Shown piece after piece: positions 48,201 through 60,200 of a stretch of DNA of 64,000 nt. A program made the position numbers and the translations under genes. The stretch is from the NCBI GenBank assembly GCA_959347315.1, contig OY365810.1:18612358-18676357 (forward strand), given 5' to 3'. Within the stretch, counting starts at the first letter, position 1; the number at the start of each line of letters is the position of its first letter. This stretch comes from Bimastos eiseni (taxonomy: Eukaryota > Annelida > Clitellata > Crassiclitellata > Lumbricidae). Below the pieces are notes generated by a model. It ran no database searches and was not told the origin of the DNA. It worked only from the letters and a program-made list of their open reading frames with translations.

Positions 48201-51200
48201 ACTTGGTATGAAATTCAGTCCAGCATCCAACCAGACATTTACGTTTCATGCACTTAGGACAGCCATACATTGTTTCTTTGCATTTCTCTGGCTTCCTGTT
48301 TGGTCCAGTGTAACAAATTTCACATTGACCTGGACGAATTCAATGAAGGCATATGTCAACAATTTTTTGTCCACTTCAGCTCAAAGACATGTCATTATCC
48401 TTCTCCTTTTCATATCTGTTATTTCTGCAACCAATATTCTCCAAAGGGATGCTGGAACTGTAACCAATATTCTGCAAAGGCATGCTGGAAGGAGCTGATC
48501 AAGGTATTCTAGTGTGATACTGTGGAATCAAGTGGAAGCACAACAATGGGTCCCACATCATATGTAAACTTCTTTTGTAGACATGTAGAATAGTAAGTAG
48601 TTGCCCACTGATGGACACTACAGTTGTCGTCATGTCATCACTGTCAATATTTTATGGATCACTGCTTTCTGCACTGGAACCACTTGATTCACAACTCCAC
48701 TTATCATCTCAGTCGTTTTGACTGTGGCGTTTTCCGCCGGTGCAGCCAAGTGGGAGCAATTTGTGCTCCCTATGGGAGCAATTTGTGCTCTCTATGGGAA
48801 CATTTTGTGCTCCCTCTGGGAGCTAGATAAGGGACGACTGCATGTGATAAGTCAGTCAGTCGGAGCAGTCAACAGAGGCAGTCAGTGGGAGCAGTGGAGG
48901 TAGTTGGTAGTTGTTAGACGATAATCGAAGAACATTAGAGCTCAAATAAACAATGACTGTGTCGATTTATTTTGATTCTACTTCACGAGTTTAATGTTGG
49001 CTACTGCCGTTAGTTTGTATTTAAAGGATTTTCGTCGAACAACGAGTGATTCCGTGTCTAGCCTAGTGACTTTCGCATGAGTAGCAGTCGTCAAATCCTG
49101 CGCCAGACCGAGCGGTCTTACTCAGCGGACAGTCAAGAAGAAGGGAGAACCTCAAACTCAGCCTTCCAAGGTACCCAGAGAAGACTGGAAGGAACTCTAG
49201 GTTTTCCCTGGGCGTTCGCCTCAACTGCTGCTTATATGTGAACGCCCGGTGCCGGACCAAAAGAGGTTCACCACAAATTTGCTACGCAGAAGCGAGGTGA
49301 ATCGAGGTCTGCTACATGACCATAACCAGAACTGCCAGCATAATCGTTATCTCCAGTATCGCTTCTGTAACACTCCGCCAGTATAGTCGAAGCAATAAAA
49401 CCTTTGGTAGGTTACGCGAAGTAAAACAACGAAAATGTATTATGTATACAACGTGCTGCACGTTCCATAAAACTTACTTGCGTCCTTTACTAAACATTTC
49501 CACGACTTTTCTGCTTGGTGTAAATGTATACTCAGGAAAATTTACAACAAATTTCACCTTGGTTTTCTAGTATAAATAGTCACAGCAACCAAAACTTCCA
49601 GTCCAACTAAGACCTGACTATATCCATATGTATCTAACACTTGCCTACTAAGTTTTATGTGGCAGGGATGCATGGCGGATATACCTGTGCTCAGGACATT
49701 AATGAAACCCAAAACCACGGGTTCCCCGCGGTTGGGAGTCCCTGGGTTACATGTTATTGAGCAATTCAGATACCACTCACAGTAAACAGTTAAAACAATT
49801 GTTTGCAACAAAGTGTGCCTAGATGTCATGATTTGAAGATGTTTTGAATCGTGACTTCAGTTTCGAATCAAGTCGAATACTGCCGTACAATTCATTTTTG
49901 ATTCAAATATCGAAGCTTTTTGCAAGTCCCAGTTTTATATGCATGTATTTTTTTATGTATCAAGCAGCAATGACAACTCTGGAGAACTCAATTCTGAGAG
50001 TAGTTTCATTTATCACTATCTTAATGAAATACTTGAAATTCAGCTGAATTTCAAGCATTTCATTAAGTGTAATATCAATATTGACACCAATGATGCGACA
50101 TGCAATTATTTTGATTTGCACCTTTTCTTGATAAGGGCTGTCCACATATTATGTACGCAGCAAGGGGGAGGGGGTTTCGAATTTCGGTGACTTTGCGTAT
50201 GGGTGCTTACGGTGGGGGGAGGAGGTTCCGAAAATATGTACACACGCAAATATTGTCCAATTATGACGTCCACAATGTGGAATATTATAATCAGAACTGT
50301 AAACCCAATCACATACTATATTCCTGCTTATTCAATTTGATGTAACATTAAAACTTAAAAATGCAAGTGTTGTTAGTGTTTTATTTCTTCATACCAGTTG
50401 ACAAATTTAAGATGTTAAATTATGATGATTAACAAAACAAATAGTCTATGGTAAAATTGTGGCGAACCCCGGATGGGGCCGGCACCAGGCATTCGCGGGT
50501 CAGCAGTAGTAGGGGCGAACGCCCTGGGAAAAACCTTAAATTCCTTCCCGTCTTTTTCTGGTACTCCGGAAGGCCGAGCTCCGAGGTTTTCCCCGTCTTC
50601 TTAATCGTCCGTGGAGTAGGACCTACCCGGTCTGGCACAGGCTTTCAAGACTGCCTCGAATTCGAAAGTGACTAGGCTAAAGATGAAATCAATCGTTGTT
50701 CGACGAATATACTTTGTTATTATCTAAGTCAGCATCGAACTCAACGAATCAGCCTATCGTTCAGTTCTAACCTTCCTCTGTGTGCTCTCGCTTTGCTGCC
50801 TCTGCGTATAAAGCCTCAGAGGGAGCAAAAATGCTCCCATAGGGAGCGAAATTGCTCCTACAGGGAGGAAAAATGCTGCCACAGCAGAAAAAGGGGAACC
50901 CAAACGCTACCTCTAGGCAGTCCCAGCGCAAAAACGCCACAAAATCAATGTTGTCTGTCTTTAGCTATTTAGCCTTTGCAATGGGGGGGGGGGTAGAGCT
51001 CAGATGTATGTACGCATGGGGAGGGTCCACAAAGTGTACGCGGTGCAACAGGAGGGGGTCCGAAAATTCGATTTTTTTGTGTACGTAATATGTGGATGGA
51101 CCCTAACAAAATAATTTGGTTTAGAAGAGTTGTCATACATTTCTTCACAATTTCAGAAGTAGTAAAAACTGCAGGAAATATGGATAATGTAAAATTCCAG

Positions 51201-54200
51201 CTCTTGGGTAAAGCCTTTTGGAGAAGGAGAAAGCCGACTTGGTGGACTACTGGGGAAAGGGGATAGCTGGCAACCCTAGTATCAAGGTACTCGCACCTTC
51301 TGATTACCTCTCGAAGCCTCTGTTCTCTTTTTTTCTACACTACACTGCCAAGTAATATCTGATTCTCGCTGGAACTTGTGGCATTTGGTTATTTATGTAG
51401 CGCTTTTTACAGTACTAGCTATTCAGAAGTGCTCTCAGCGTGACGGCCCTGAGGAAAGAAGGGATTAAGGTTGGGAGCTCGATTAAAAGCTTGCTGCGGG
51501 GGCAGAAGGGCCCACAAAGGCAAAGGCAGCCAATGGCTAGTCATTTGTGATGCATTTATAAGTTCTTGGATCAGATTAAGTATTTTATTTTTATTTTGCC
51601 AGTGAAGTGTTTTGTACTTAAATTAAATATATGTCTATTTTAGACTACCAGGAAAGATAATTAATGAAAATCACTTGACTGATTCAATAGAAGTTGGAGA
51701 ATTAGACGAATTCATCGATCTGACAATGCCAGTCCAGTCTACTGTGGTGCACGATAACGATTTTACAGAATCAGTCAATGGCCAGTCATTGACACCTTCC
51801 AATGGAATTCCTCTGGTGGCATTCGAAGATGACTCTAACATTCAGTTCAAATCTCGTAGTGGTTAGTTTGCATTCCATTGTACTCAATTTTAATATGATT
51901 ATGTAGGGTTGGGCTTCCCTTAAAATGGAGTGGTAGTGAATTGTGGGTTTAGGGTTTCTGAGGTTATCATATGGGCCTCCAATGTCACAACTTGCAGACC
52001 ATGAAAACTATGGACAAGTTGAATGATTAGTGTATTGGATATCACGTCAATTGATCCTCCGTCAGTTGATCCCCCGTCAATTGGCCCCCTAGTCAATTGA
52101 TCCCCTCGTCAATTGATCCCTCAAATCTCTAGGCTGCGCGTCACATGCTTGTAGCCGATACTGTTAGTAAACAAAAGATTGATTTTACAAATTGGCAAAA
52201 TAACATTACAAAATAACAAATTAAAAGCCCAGGCTTCATGTCACAGAAAATTCAGCTGGCAATGCAACCTTGGAAATTGAATTTCTTATCTTTTCTTGTG
52301 TACTCCTTGGCAACAGAGGGTGTACCCCAGGGGTACGCATGTACCCTTAGGGATACACTTATTACGGGTTGGGAACCGCTGGTTTAGAGGCAGTGTCTCA
52401 ATAAACAGAAGAGATGGAAGTACAGAAGTGCAGTCAAGAATATCAAAAGTAGGCCAAGACTAGGGTGAGCTCCTGGACACATTAAAGTGGATACTGCAGC
52501 TCATCTGAGCTTTCTCTCAGAGACTGACCATGCCCATTTGCCCTGCCTAACAAAGATAACAAGTACTTCCTTTCACAGACTGACCATGGCATTTGCCCTG
52601 CATAACAAAGATAGCAAGAACTTCCTCTCAGAGACTGACCATGGCATTCGCCCTGCGTAACAAAGATAGCAAGAACTTCCTTTCACAGACTGACCATGGC
52701 ATTTGCCCTGCATAACAAAGATAACAAGAACTTTCTGCCAATACCAATGTTCACAAATATTAGCCACTGCCTCTATAAGAAAATTAGAAAACGTTACTCT
52801 GGGTGCAAAGACAAGCCCCATAATTTTCTGGTTAATTGCTGTGTTCTGACAGCAAATTAACAATTAGATATCCAATAGAATATGTGACTTGTCAGCACGA
52901 AACCATCACTTGTATAAAAAATATTTTTTCCTGTTTTTTGCACCATCCTGAAGTTGCTAGATTTACCTTTCCAAAATCGTTTTCAGCTAGTTTATGCCTT
53001 GCATACAGTCAAAGTTATATAATTTCCAATGTGACCGTTTACGTAAAGTGCTATTCGAGAGAACTGCGTGCAAAGTTTAGCCATATTATTTTTATAATCT
53101 CCTTAGCAACGGCTATTGTTTTTGAACCGATTTTACTGATATTTGGCACCATTGCAGCTGCAGGTATTGCAAATGTACTGTTGAAATTTGGTGTAGATAT
53201 CTCAAGTAGGAACAAAGTTATTAAAGTTATTCCAGTTGACCAACGAGAAATCATTGAAACTAAATGTCAATTTTATTACAAAAGTCTCAAATTCCGAGAG
53301 AGGTTAAGCAGCTATTACCTGCTAAGGAATTAAATATTGCAATACAGTAATGGATAAAATTAACATCCAAATAATAAAAACACAGAAATAAATTGACAGT
53401 TTATTCCAGTCACACTATGTATTCAGCGTCAACTGGCAAAGTCACGGGTCTTCCACCACCACGACCTAGAGTTTTACATATTCCAGCAGTAGGTGATTGT
53501 GAATCACCATTGGATTACGAGCTTCCTCTTTGTTTTGGCTCCTCTGTTGAAACGAGGTCCAATCCTTCAGTCTACCCACTGCCACTGTTTACAGGTCACC
53601 TGCTATCATGTCCTCCAGTTTGGTGCAAAGACGATTTGTGGTTCTGCATCGTCGGAAGACGATGAACAAGCTTCATTTTAACGATGCTGTGTGATAAAAA
53701 GGATCATTGTCGTCGCCCTCCTCCTTTATCCAGGCTTGAGACTGGCACTGCCAGAGTAATGATAGTGATAATGATAGTAATGATAGTCAAGAAGGATTTG
53801 CTGCGTCTTTATTCAGTATTCTTTATCGACTCTGTTTTTGTCCATGGCGACTTCTTCCTCTATGTGTAGCAATGGGCATTCAAATTCTTCCATGGATCTA
53901 CAACAATAAGCCCTATCTTATAGTATACAGTCTCAAATACTAAAAGACATTTAAGAGGAATAATTTGCACAGGAATTAAATATCACAATATTAAATTTTA
54001 GATCTAAATTATAGATAAATGGCGAAGAGCATTTCCTTAAATTAATCTGAGAGGCAGTAATTGGTGTGAAGTGTCTGTGACTTCATATCTTAGCCTCAGC
54101 ATATGAGAGCGTGTGACAAATTCTCTCCCTCACCGTATTATCCTTCCACCGACATAGTACGAGCAATGTACTCATCACAGCTGAGTTGGTAAAATGGCAC

Positions 54201-57200
54201 AGGTGGAGCAGAAATCTCGATGCAAATCTCTTCACTAGAGAAGATTTGAATCTCTAATCTCTCTCTTAACAATCTAGCACACATCCCACAACACAATCGA
54301 GCCCACCCACACATAAACAATATTTTATAAATTAATTAGCCGCTTAGTCCAGCAGGAGAACTGTCTTTATATTTCGGACAAAACGTGTGACTATTCAGCC
54401 AGTCACCGTTATGTTAAGTGCAAATTGTAATCTCAAATGTAAACAAAGCCCCAGGTGCTCCTCATACCAGAACACCACTGGAGCATTTCAGATTTCTGAA
54501 AAATAATTTTTTGCTTTTCTCAGGAAAATCATAGAAACGTATGCAGTTCAAGTCAAACCTTTATCATGATCCTCGATAATGGAACTACGGTAGATCAACG
54601 TGTTGTTTTGGCAAGTCCAACACAAATCAGTCATTGGCTTGCACGTCGTGATGAATGGAACGAGTTGAAGCCAGTACTGTTTGAAGATCGAAAATCCAGC
54701 AACTCGTTTTCCATGTAGTTCCATGCACGTTTGGTATAGGCACTTTGGTCTTGGCGTGGCTCGATGGCAGCAACTTGATATCATCCCGCTTAAATCCAGG
54801 AACCCTTCCAGGAAGCATCATCGCATGCTCGCTGGCATAATTTGTCAGGAAGCGAATGATATCTTCAATTTCGCTAAACTGAAAGCAGTGGGTGTTGTTC
54901 TTATGTCCACCGCTTTGTTTTTCTTTTGGTGTTAAACCTTCTGTTTTATACCACTTGAGAATCCCGTCAGTCTGTCCTGGCTAATCCCGTGGATGAACTT
55001 AAAGGTTGTACGGCAGATCTGACGGCTTTCCAAATAATATAATGTTCGCTGATGTTGACGCACCGCTTGGCTGGATTTCCTGCCGCGGCAAGTCTCATCG
55101 GACATGTTTATTGTGCAAGAAATTTTGCCGAGTAGCACCAACATTTGATCCCGTGGGACAAGTGCAGCCATTTCCATTCTACACCTGACCATGTCCTCCG
55201 GAACATACTGGCTACTGCATGGGAGTCCATTATTAAGTTTACATTGTTTACATTGACATCTACAAATAAACAACCCATATAAAAATATTTATTTCTATTT
55301 ATCAAATTCATTTCAGTTTGCTTTTATAAAAGCCATGCAACAAAAAAGCAAAGCCAATGCTAAAAGCCCTGCATTCAAAACAAACAGCAATTTACAAGAT
55401 TTATCAACCGGTAGACTGCAATTATTGATTATCGAGAAGAATCCTGATAAAAAATAAATTGCAATTGAAATACTAATTATTATTTCCTATCATTAACTTA
55501 ATCAATTGATGATAAACTTGTACATTGCACAATAAGGATTGTAAAAGATGAAGTAGTGCAAGAGAGGAAATGACACAACTTTTGTATTTATACTTGAATA
55601 CTTAAAGACAAGCTCAATAATACAGGTTGTAAACCTAACCGTTATGCTTAAGGTCTTATAAAAATGAGCACAGTGAGAAGAGGGTCTAAACCTAGTATTT
55701 GTGCCTGAATATTTATAAAGACAAGCTCAACTAGAACAGGTTAATCTTTACAGTTATGTCTGAAACTTATAATAATAATTAGCTCAATTAGAGCTTAGTT
55801 TAAACTGATTTTCGTATAGGAGTTGCAGTGAATCAGAAACAGTATGCGATTGCCTATAAACAAGGATCCTGTGGTGCAGTTAGAGCTTAGTTTAAACAGT
55901 GATTTTCGTATAGGAGTCGCAGTGAATCAGAAACAGTACGTGAATGTCTATAAACAAGGATCCTGTGGTGCACAGTATTTAAAAAATAATCGGGCTTACA
56001 TAAATTTAACCGCTTTCTGATTTTCAACGGCATTGTCATCAGTTACGAACTCGCTAGATGTTTTAGCGTGCGTCATGACCTCTTCGAAATCCGAAAAATT
56101 CATTTAATTTTCTTCTTGGTCATCTGAATCGTTGTTGGCATCAGATTCTGTCCGAAAATCATCATCACTGAAAACCTCGCTTTCATCGCAATTGTCATCG
56201 CGATCGATGATCAAATACTCTTGCAACAAATCGTGCACTTTTGCTCAATCCGACCCTTTAGCATTAATCAAATTCGCGATAATCTCTTCCATTTTCGAGA
56301 ATTAAGTATTTCAAAATCAACAAACTAGAATGCATTCCGTGTGTGCGTGACATTTAAAGAGACCGGGTCATACCATGTATCGGCTATTGTTTACATAAGT
56401 CGACCTCTTTTTGGGCAATCTGTGAGCGTAATAAATAGGCTAAGGTCATATGTTATTAATAGAACAGGAAAAGGAGATATTCTGCTTCAAAACGAGACCA
56501 TGAAGGCGGGAAATCTCGAACCATAACCTAATTAAATATGACGGCAAAGATAGCGAAATTTGAACCGAAATTATGATTTTCCGTCTCGTAACATTATAGG
56601 GCTGTTGGTAAAAATCTTTTTTGAAGCCTTTATGAAAGTCCAAACAAATGTTTTATATATTATTTGTATTAAATATATATTTTTGTAATCGTTTCTGCAT
56701 TAATATCAATTACGACCGGTTTGAGGTTTCACATAATTTTTGGTCATTTTGAGCCTGATTGTAACCAGCGACAAGCGACTGATTTCGAAAAAATTTTCCA
56801 CATATGTTCTCATAACTGTTAAAATCTCAAGTCATTGTTAACTGCTATGTTATTGCAACATATTTTCTATTGAATAAACTAACATACAATGCAATTATAT
56901 GTTTGTAGCTGTATTGTACATATAATACATGTAATTGTTAACTTTCATTTCCAGATTGTGTTAAATAAACCAAGGACTTGAATATGTCTATCACTTACTG
57001 AATATTAACTCCCTACCTTAATCATAATAAATACATGTACACAGTGCTTTTTTTCTGGTGGAAAAAAAAAAGGTGGCCTTCCGGCACCTTTTTTCAATTA
57101 CTAAATAATAAAAATGGTAGTTGTGCAAAACTTCTGGAATTTTATATAAAACTGTTATAATATTAAAAAGTAAGTGCTCATTGTGTCCTATGCAATTTCA

Positions 57201-60200
57201 ATTATTTGGTAGCTAGTTTTAAAAGTAATTTCTTTGACAATACAGATGCATTCCTGCACCTTTTTCCCTAGAAAAGAAGCACTGCATGTACATTTGTAAT
57301 GCTAGAGTCACTGCCTGCATGGTGCCAGCCATAATGAATTTATGGATGACTTGCTGTCAAGGCAATATTAAGTTAAAATTTGTGCTCATCTTAGCCGATT
57401 TACAAAGTATTATTCTTTATTTTACTGTTCTATTCATTTGATCGTACATTATGTGTAATTAAAATGTTAATTAGTAATGGCAGTAAGCACCGCTTGCAGA
57501 AATTATACATTTTATTTGTTAGTATGATTTTTTACAGATGCCATCGTATAATAAATTATGGACCTGCAATGTAATGTTCTGTTCACCCGGATGAACTTCT
57601 GGAATACTTCCTCACTGTGATTCAGCCACCTGAATGCAAGATGATCAATAACTCTATTCACGTGACTTCTATAGCTCGAGCACACTAATGTTTACTGTTA
57701 GGATATTTTTTGTTCTAAATGTCTTCTGATATTCATTTTACTTTAAAGGAGTTGTTGTTCATGTACATAACAGGCAAAATCTTTGTGGTTTATTTAATTT
57801 AAAATCTGGTAACTGCCTTAGCAGGCAGTTTGTTCTTTCATCTGCTGAACAGTTGATTGATTACAAGAACTGTTCTTTAAGCTAGTCCAAGAGGCAGCCA
57901 TAGGTTTATGATGTTAGCAATTGTTTCTTCTGAACCTCGGCATATGATGGCAGAGGGCGATCTAACCTCGCCCTGGCCACCTGATCTCACCAACAGTGTC
58001 CTTATAAACAAGTTTGCTATGGAGTGCAGAGCAGAAATTTTGAAAGAAATTATACTCAGGTCTTGCCCAGCCTCTTGGTTGACAGTCAACTGGCATGTGC
58101 TGGACTGCTGCATACCAATAACCAACTATGTGGTTAATGGCTAGTATAAGTGAATTGTCTGTGGTTGTGGTCCATTGGTTAGAGCACCCAGTGAGTACAG
58201 GTTCGAGTCTTGTCCTGGAAGGCAGTTGCTGTGCAGGAACCTAAAAATTACAGACCTTTACTCACAATTGCTCAGTGACATCAATGTTCTGTTCTGTTCG
58301 AAGGAGGGCTATATCAAATACAAATCTCGAAAATCAAAAATTCTGAGAAAAACGAGTTGAAGTTTTGGTGGGAAAGCGTCGTGTGAGAATTATCTTTGTG
58401 AATATCCAAAATAGAAAATTATTAAAGAATGTTTTCGTTTAAATGTTCATATATATAGTGCGAATTTTTAATGAAAAGTTTTTAAATTTTCTGGATATAC
58501 CGCACTATAATCCTGCCTATTGGCTCTCCTGTGTCCAATCAGTATCCCGTCTATTGATCCCCGTCAGTTGATCCCCCGTTAATTGATCCCTCTGTCAATT
58601 GATCCCCACGTCAATTGATTCCCACGTCAATTGATCCCCTGCCTATTCGTCCTAAATGATTCTCTAGGCTGTGCATCACAGACTTGTAGCTGAGACTGTT
58701 AGTAAACAAAAGATTGATTTTACAGATTTGGAAAATAGCAAAGCAATGCCCAGGGTTTATGTCACTCGTCTAGGCTTCATGTTACTCGTCCAGGTTTCGT
58801 GTCACTCGTCCAGGATGGACTATATATTTCTACACGAAGTTGTTGGTATGGAACATCAGGCAACGAAACGATATCGCTTGCTTGAGGCTCGTGTCAACCA
58901 CGCTGTAAACACTTACGGCCGGTCAGATATTCTGTTATTTCGCCCAGCAATGACTCATTTATCCCATGCATAGACACTTATTGCTTAGGACTTTATGCTC
59001 ATAAATTAATCATATTATGACTCTCAATAACGCTTTTGTAATTTATTATCATTTTAACATTTCGGGCTCTATTACATCGTTCTTTTAATACAGCGTTTCC
59101 CATTCTCTTTTGACCGCGGAACCCTTTTGACTTCCAATTTTTTTGGCTGAACCCCAGTCCAAAACTAAACACTGTTCCGGTTTTGCAAACGTTTTAGAAT
59201 GCAGACAATATAGATTTAGGCCTAGATTAGATTAATAACAACACAAAAAAACGATGACAAAGACACATAAATTCTCTTCATATAAACTTATAGGCCTTCA
59301 CAGATGTTATGAAAAAGCATCCTATAGGCCTACGCATAATGTGAAATTTGCAGTTTAGGTGACTAACTCTCGTCCGTATCGGCCTAATACGTACGATATA
59401 ATTTCCGTAATTTAAGCTCTATCTTAATTAGAAGGCAGGTTGATTAATATATATATAATATATATATATATAATATATATGTTTTAACTACAGTACAAAC
59501 TTGATTGATGAAATGATGTTAACTAGAAGGTTAATTAATGAAAAGAATTGATGAAAAAATGTCATTTAATTGGAAGCGGAAATGATGATGAGATTTTAAC
59601 TGGAAGGTGGAGTTCTGCCTAAGTAGAAGCGGGAATCGTGAAAAAAATTTTTTAAACTGGAAGCGGGGATTATGAAAAGAATCATGCAATCCAGTAAGGA
59701 TTGCGTGATTGTAAGGATCAAATATACTGCAAGTCCGCCTGAAAAATTGGTATAATTTATTTGAAATTGTTTCAAGCTTGTTGAATGCTTTCCGCGGAAC
59801 CCCTGTCTTCGCCTTACGGAACCCTTGGGTTCCGCGGAACACAGTTTGGGAAACGCTGTTTTAATAAATGGAGAAGACCACAAGGGGAACATGAATGTTG
59901 TGTCAATTGGGCTAGGTTCAATAGGCAGGGGATCAACTGACGGGGGATCAACTGACGGGGGATTAAAAGACGTAGAACCGTCCAATCAATGATGAACTTT
60001 TTCTGGGCATACGACAAAGACACTGCTGCACCGTGCAAACTCTATACAACTCTGGAGGTACGATAAACGGTGTCTGGAAGCAGTAGATACAACATTTAGT
60101 TTTTGATGAATATCTATAAAACGACATGTCGTATCTCTTAGTTATTGAAACTGAAGAAAGATAACATATCCCGCCTACATATCAACTCTATACGCATTTT

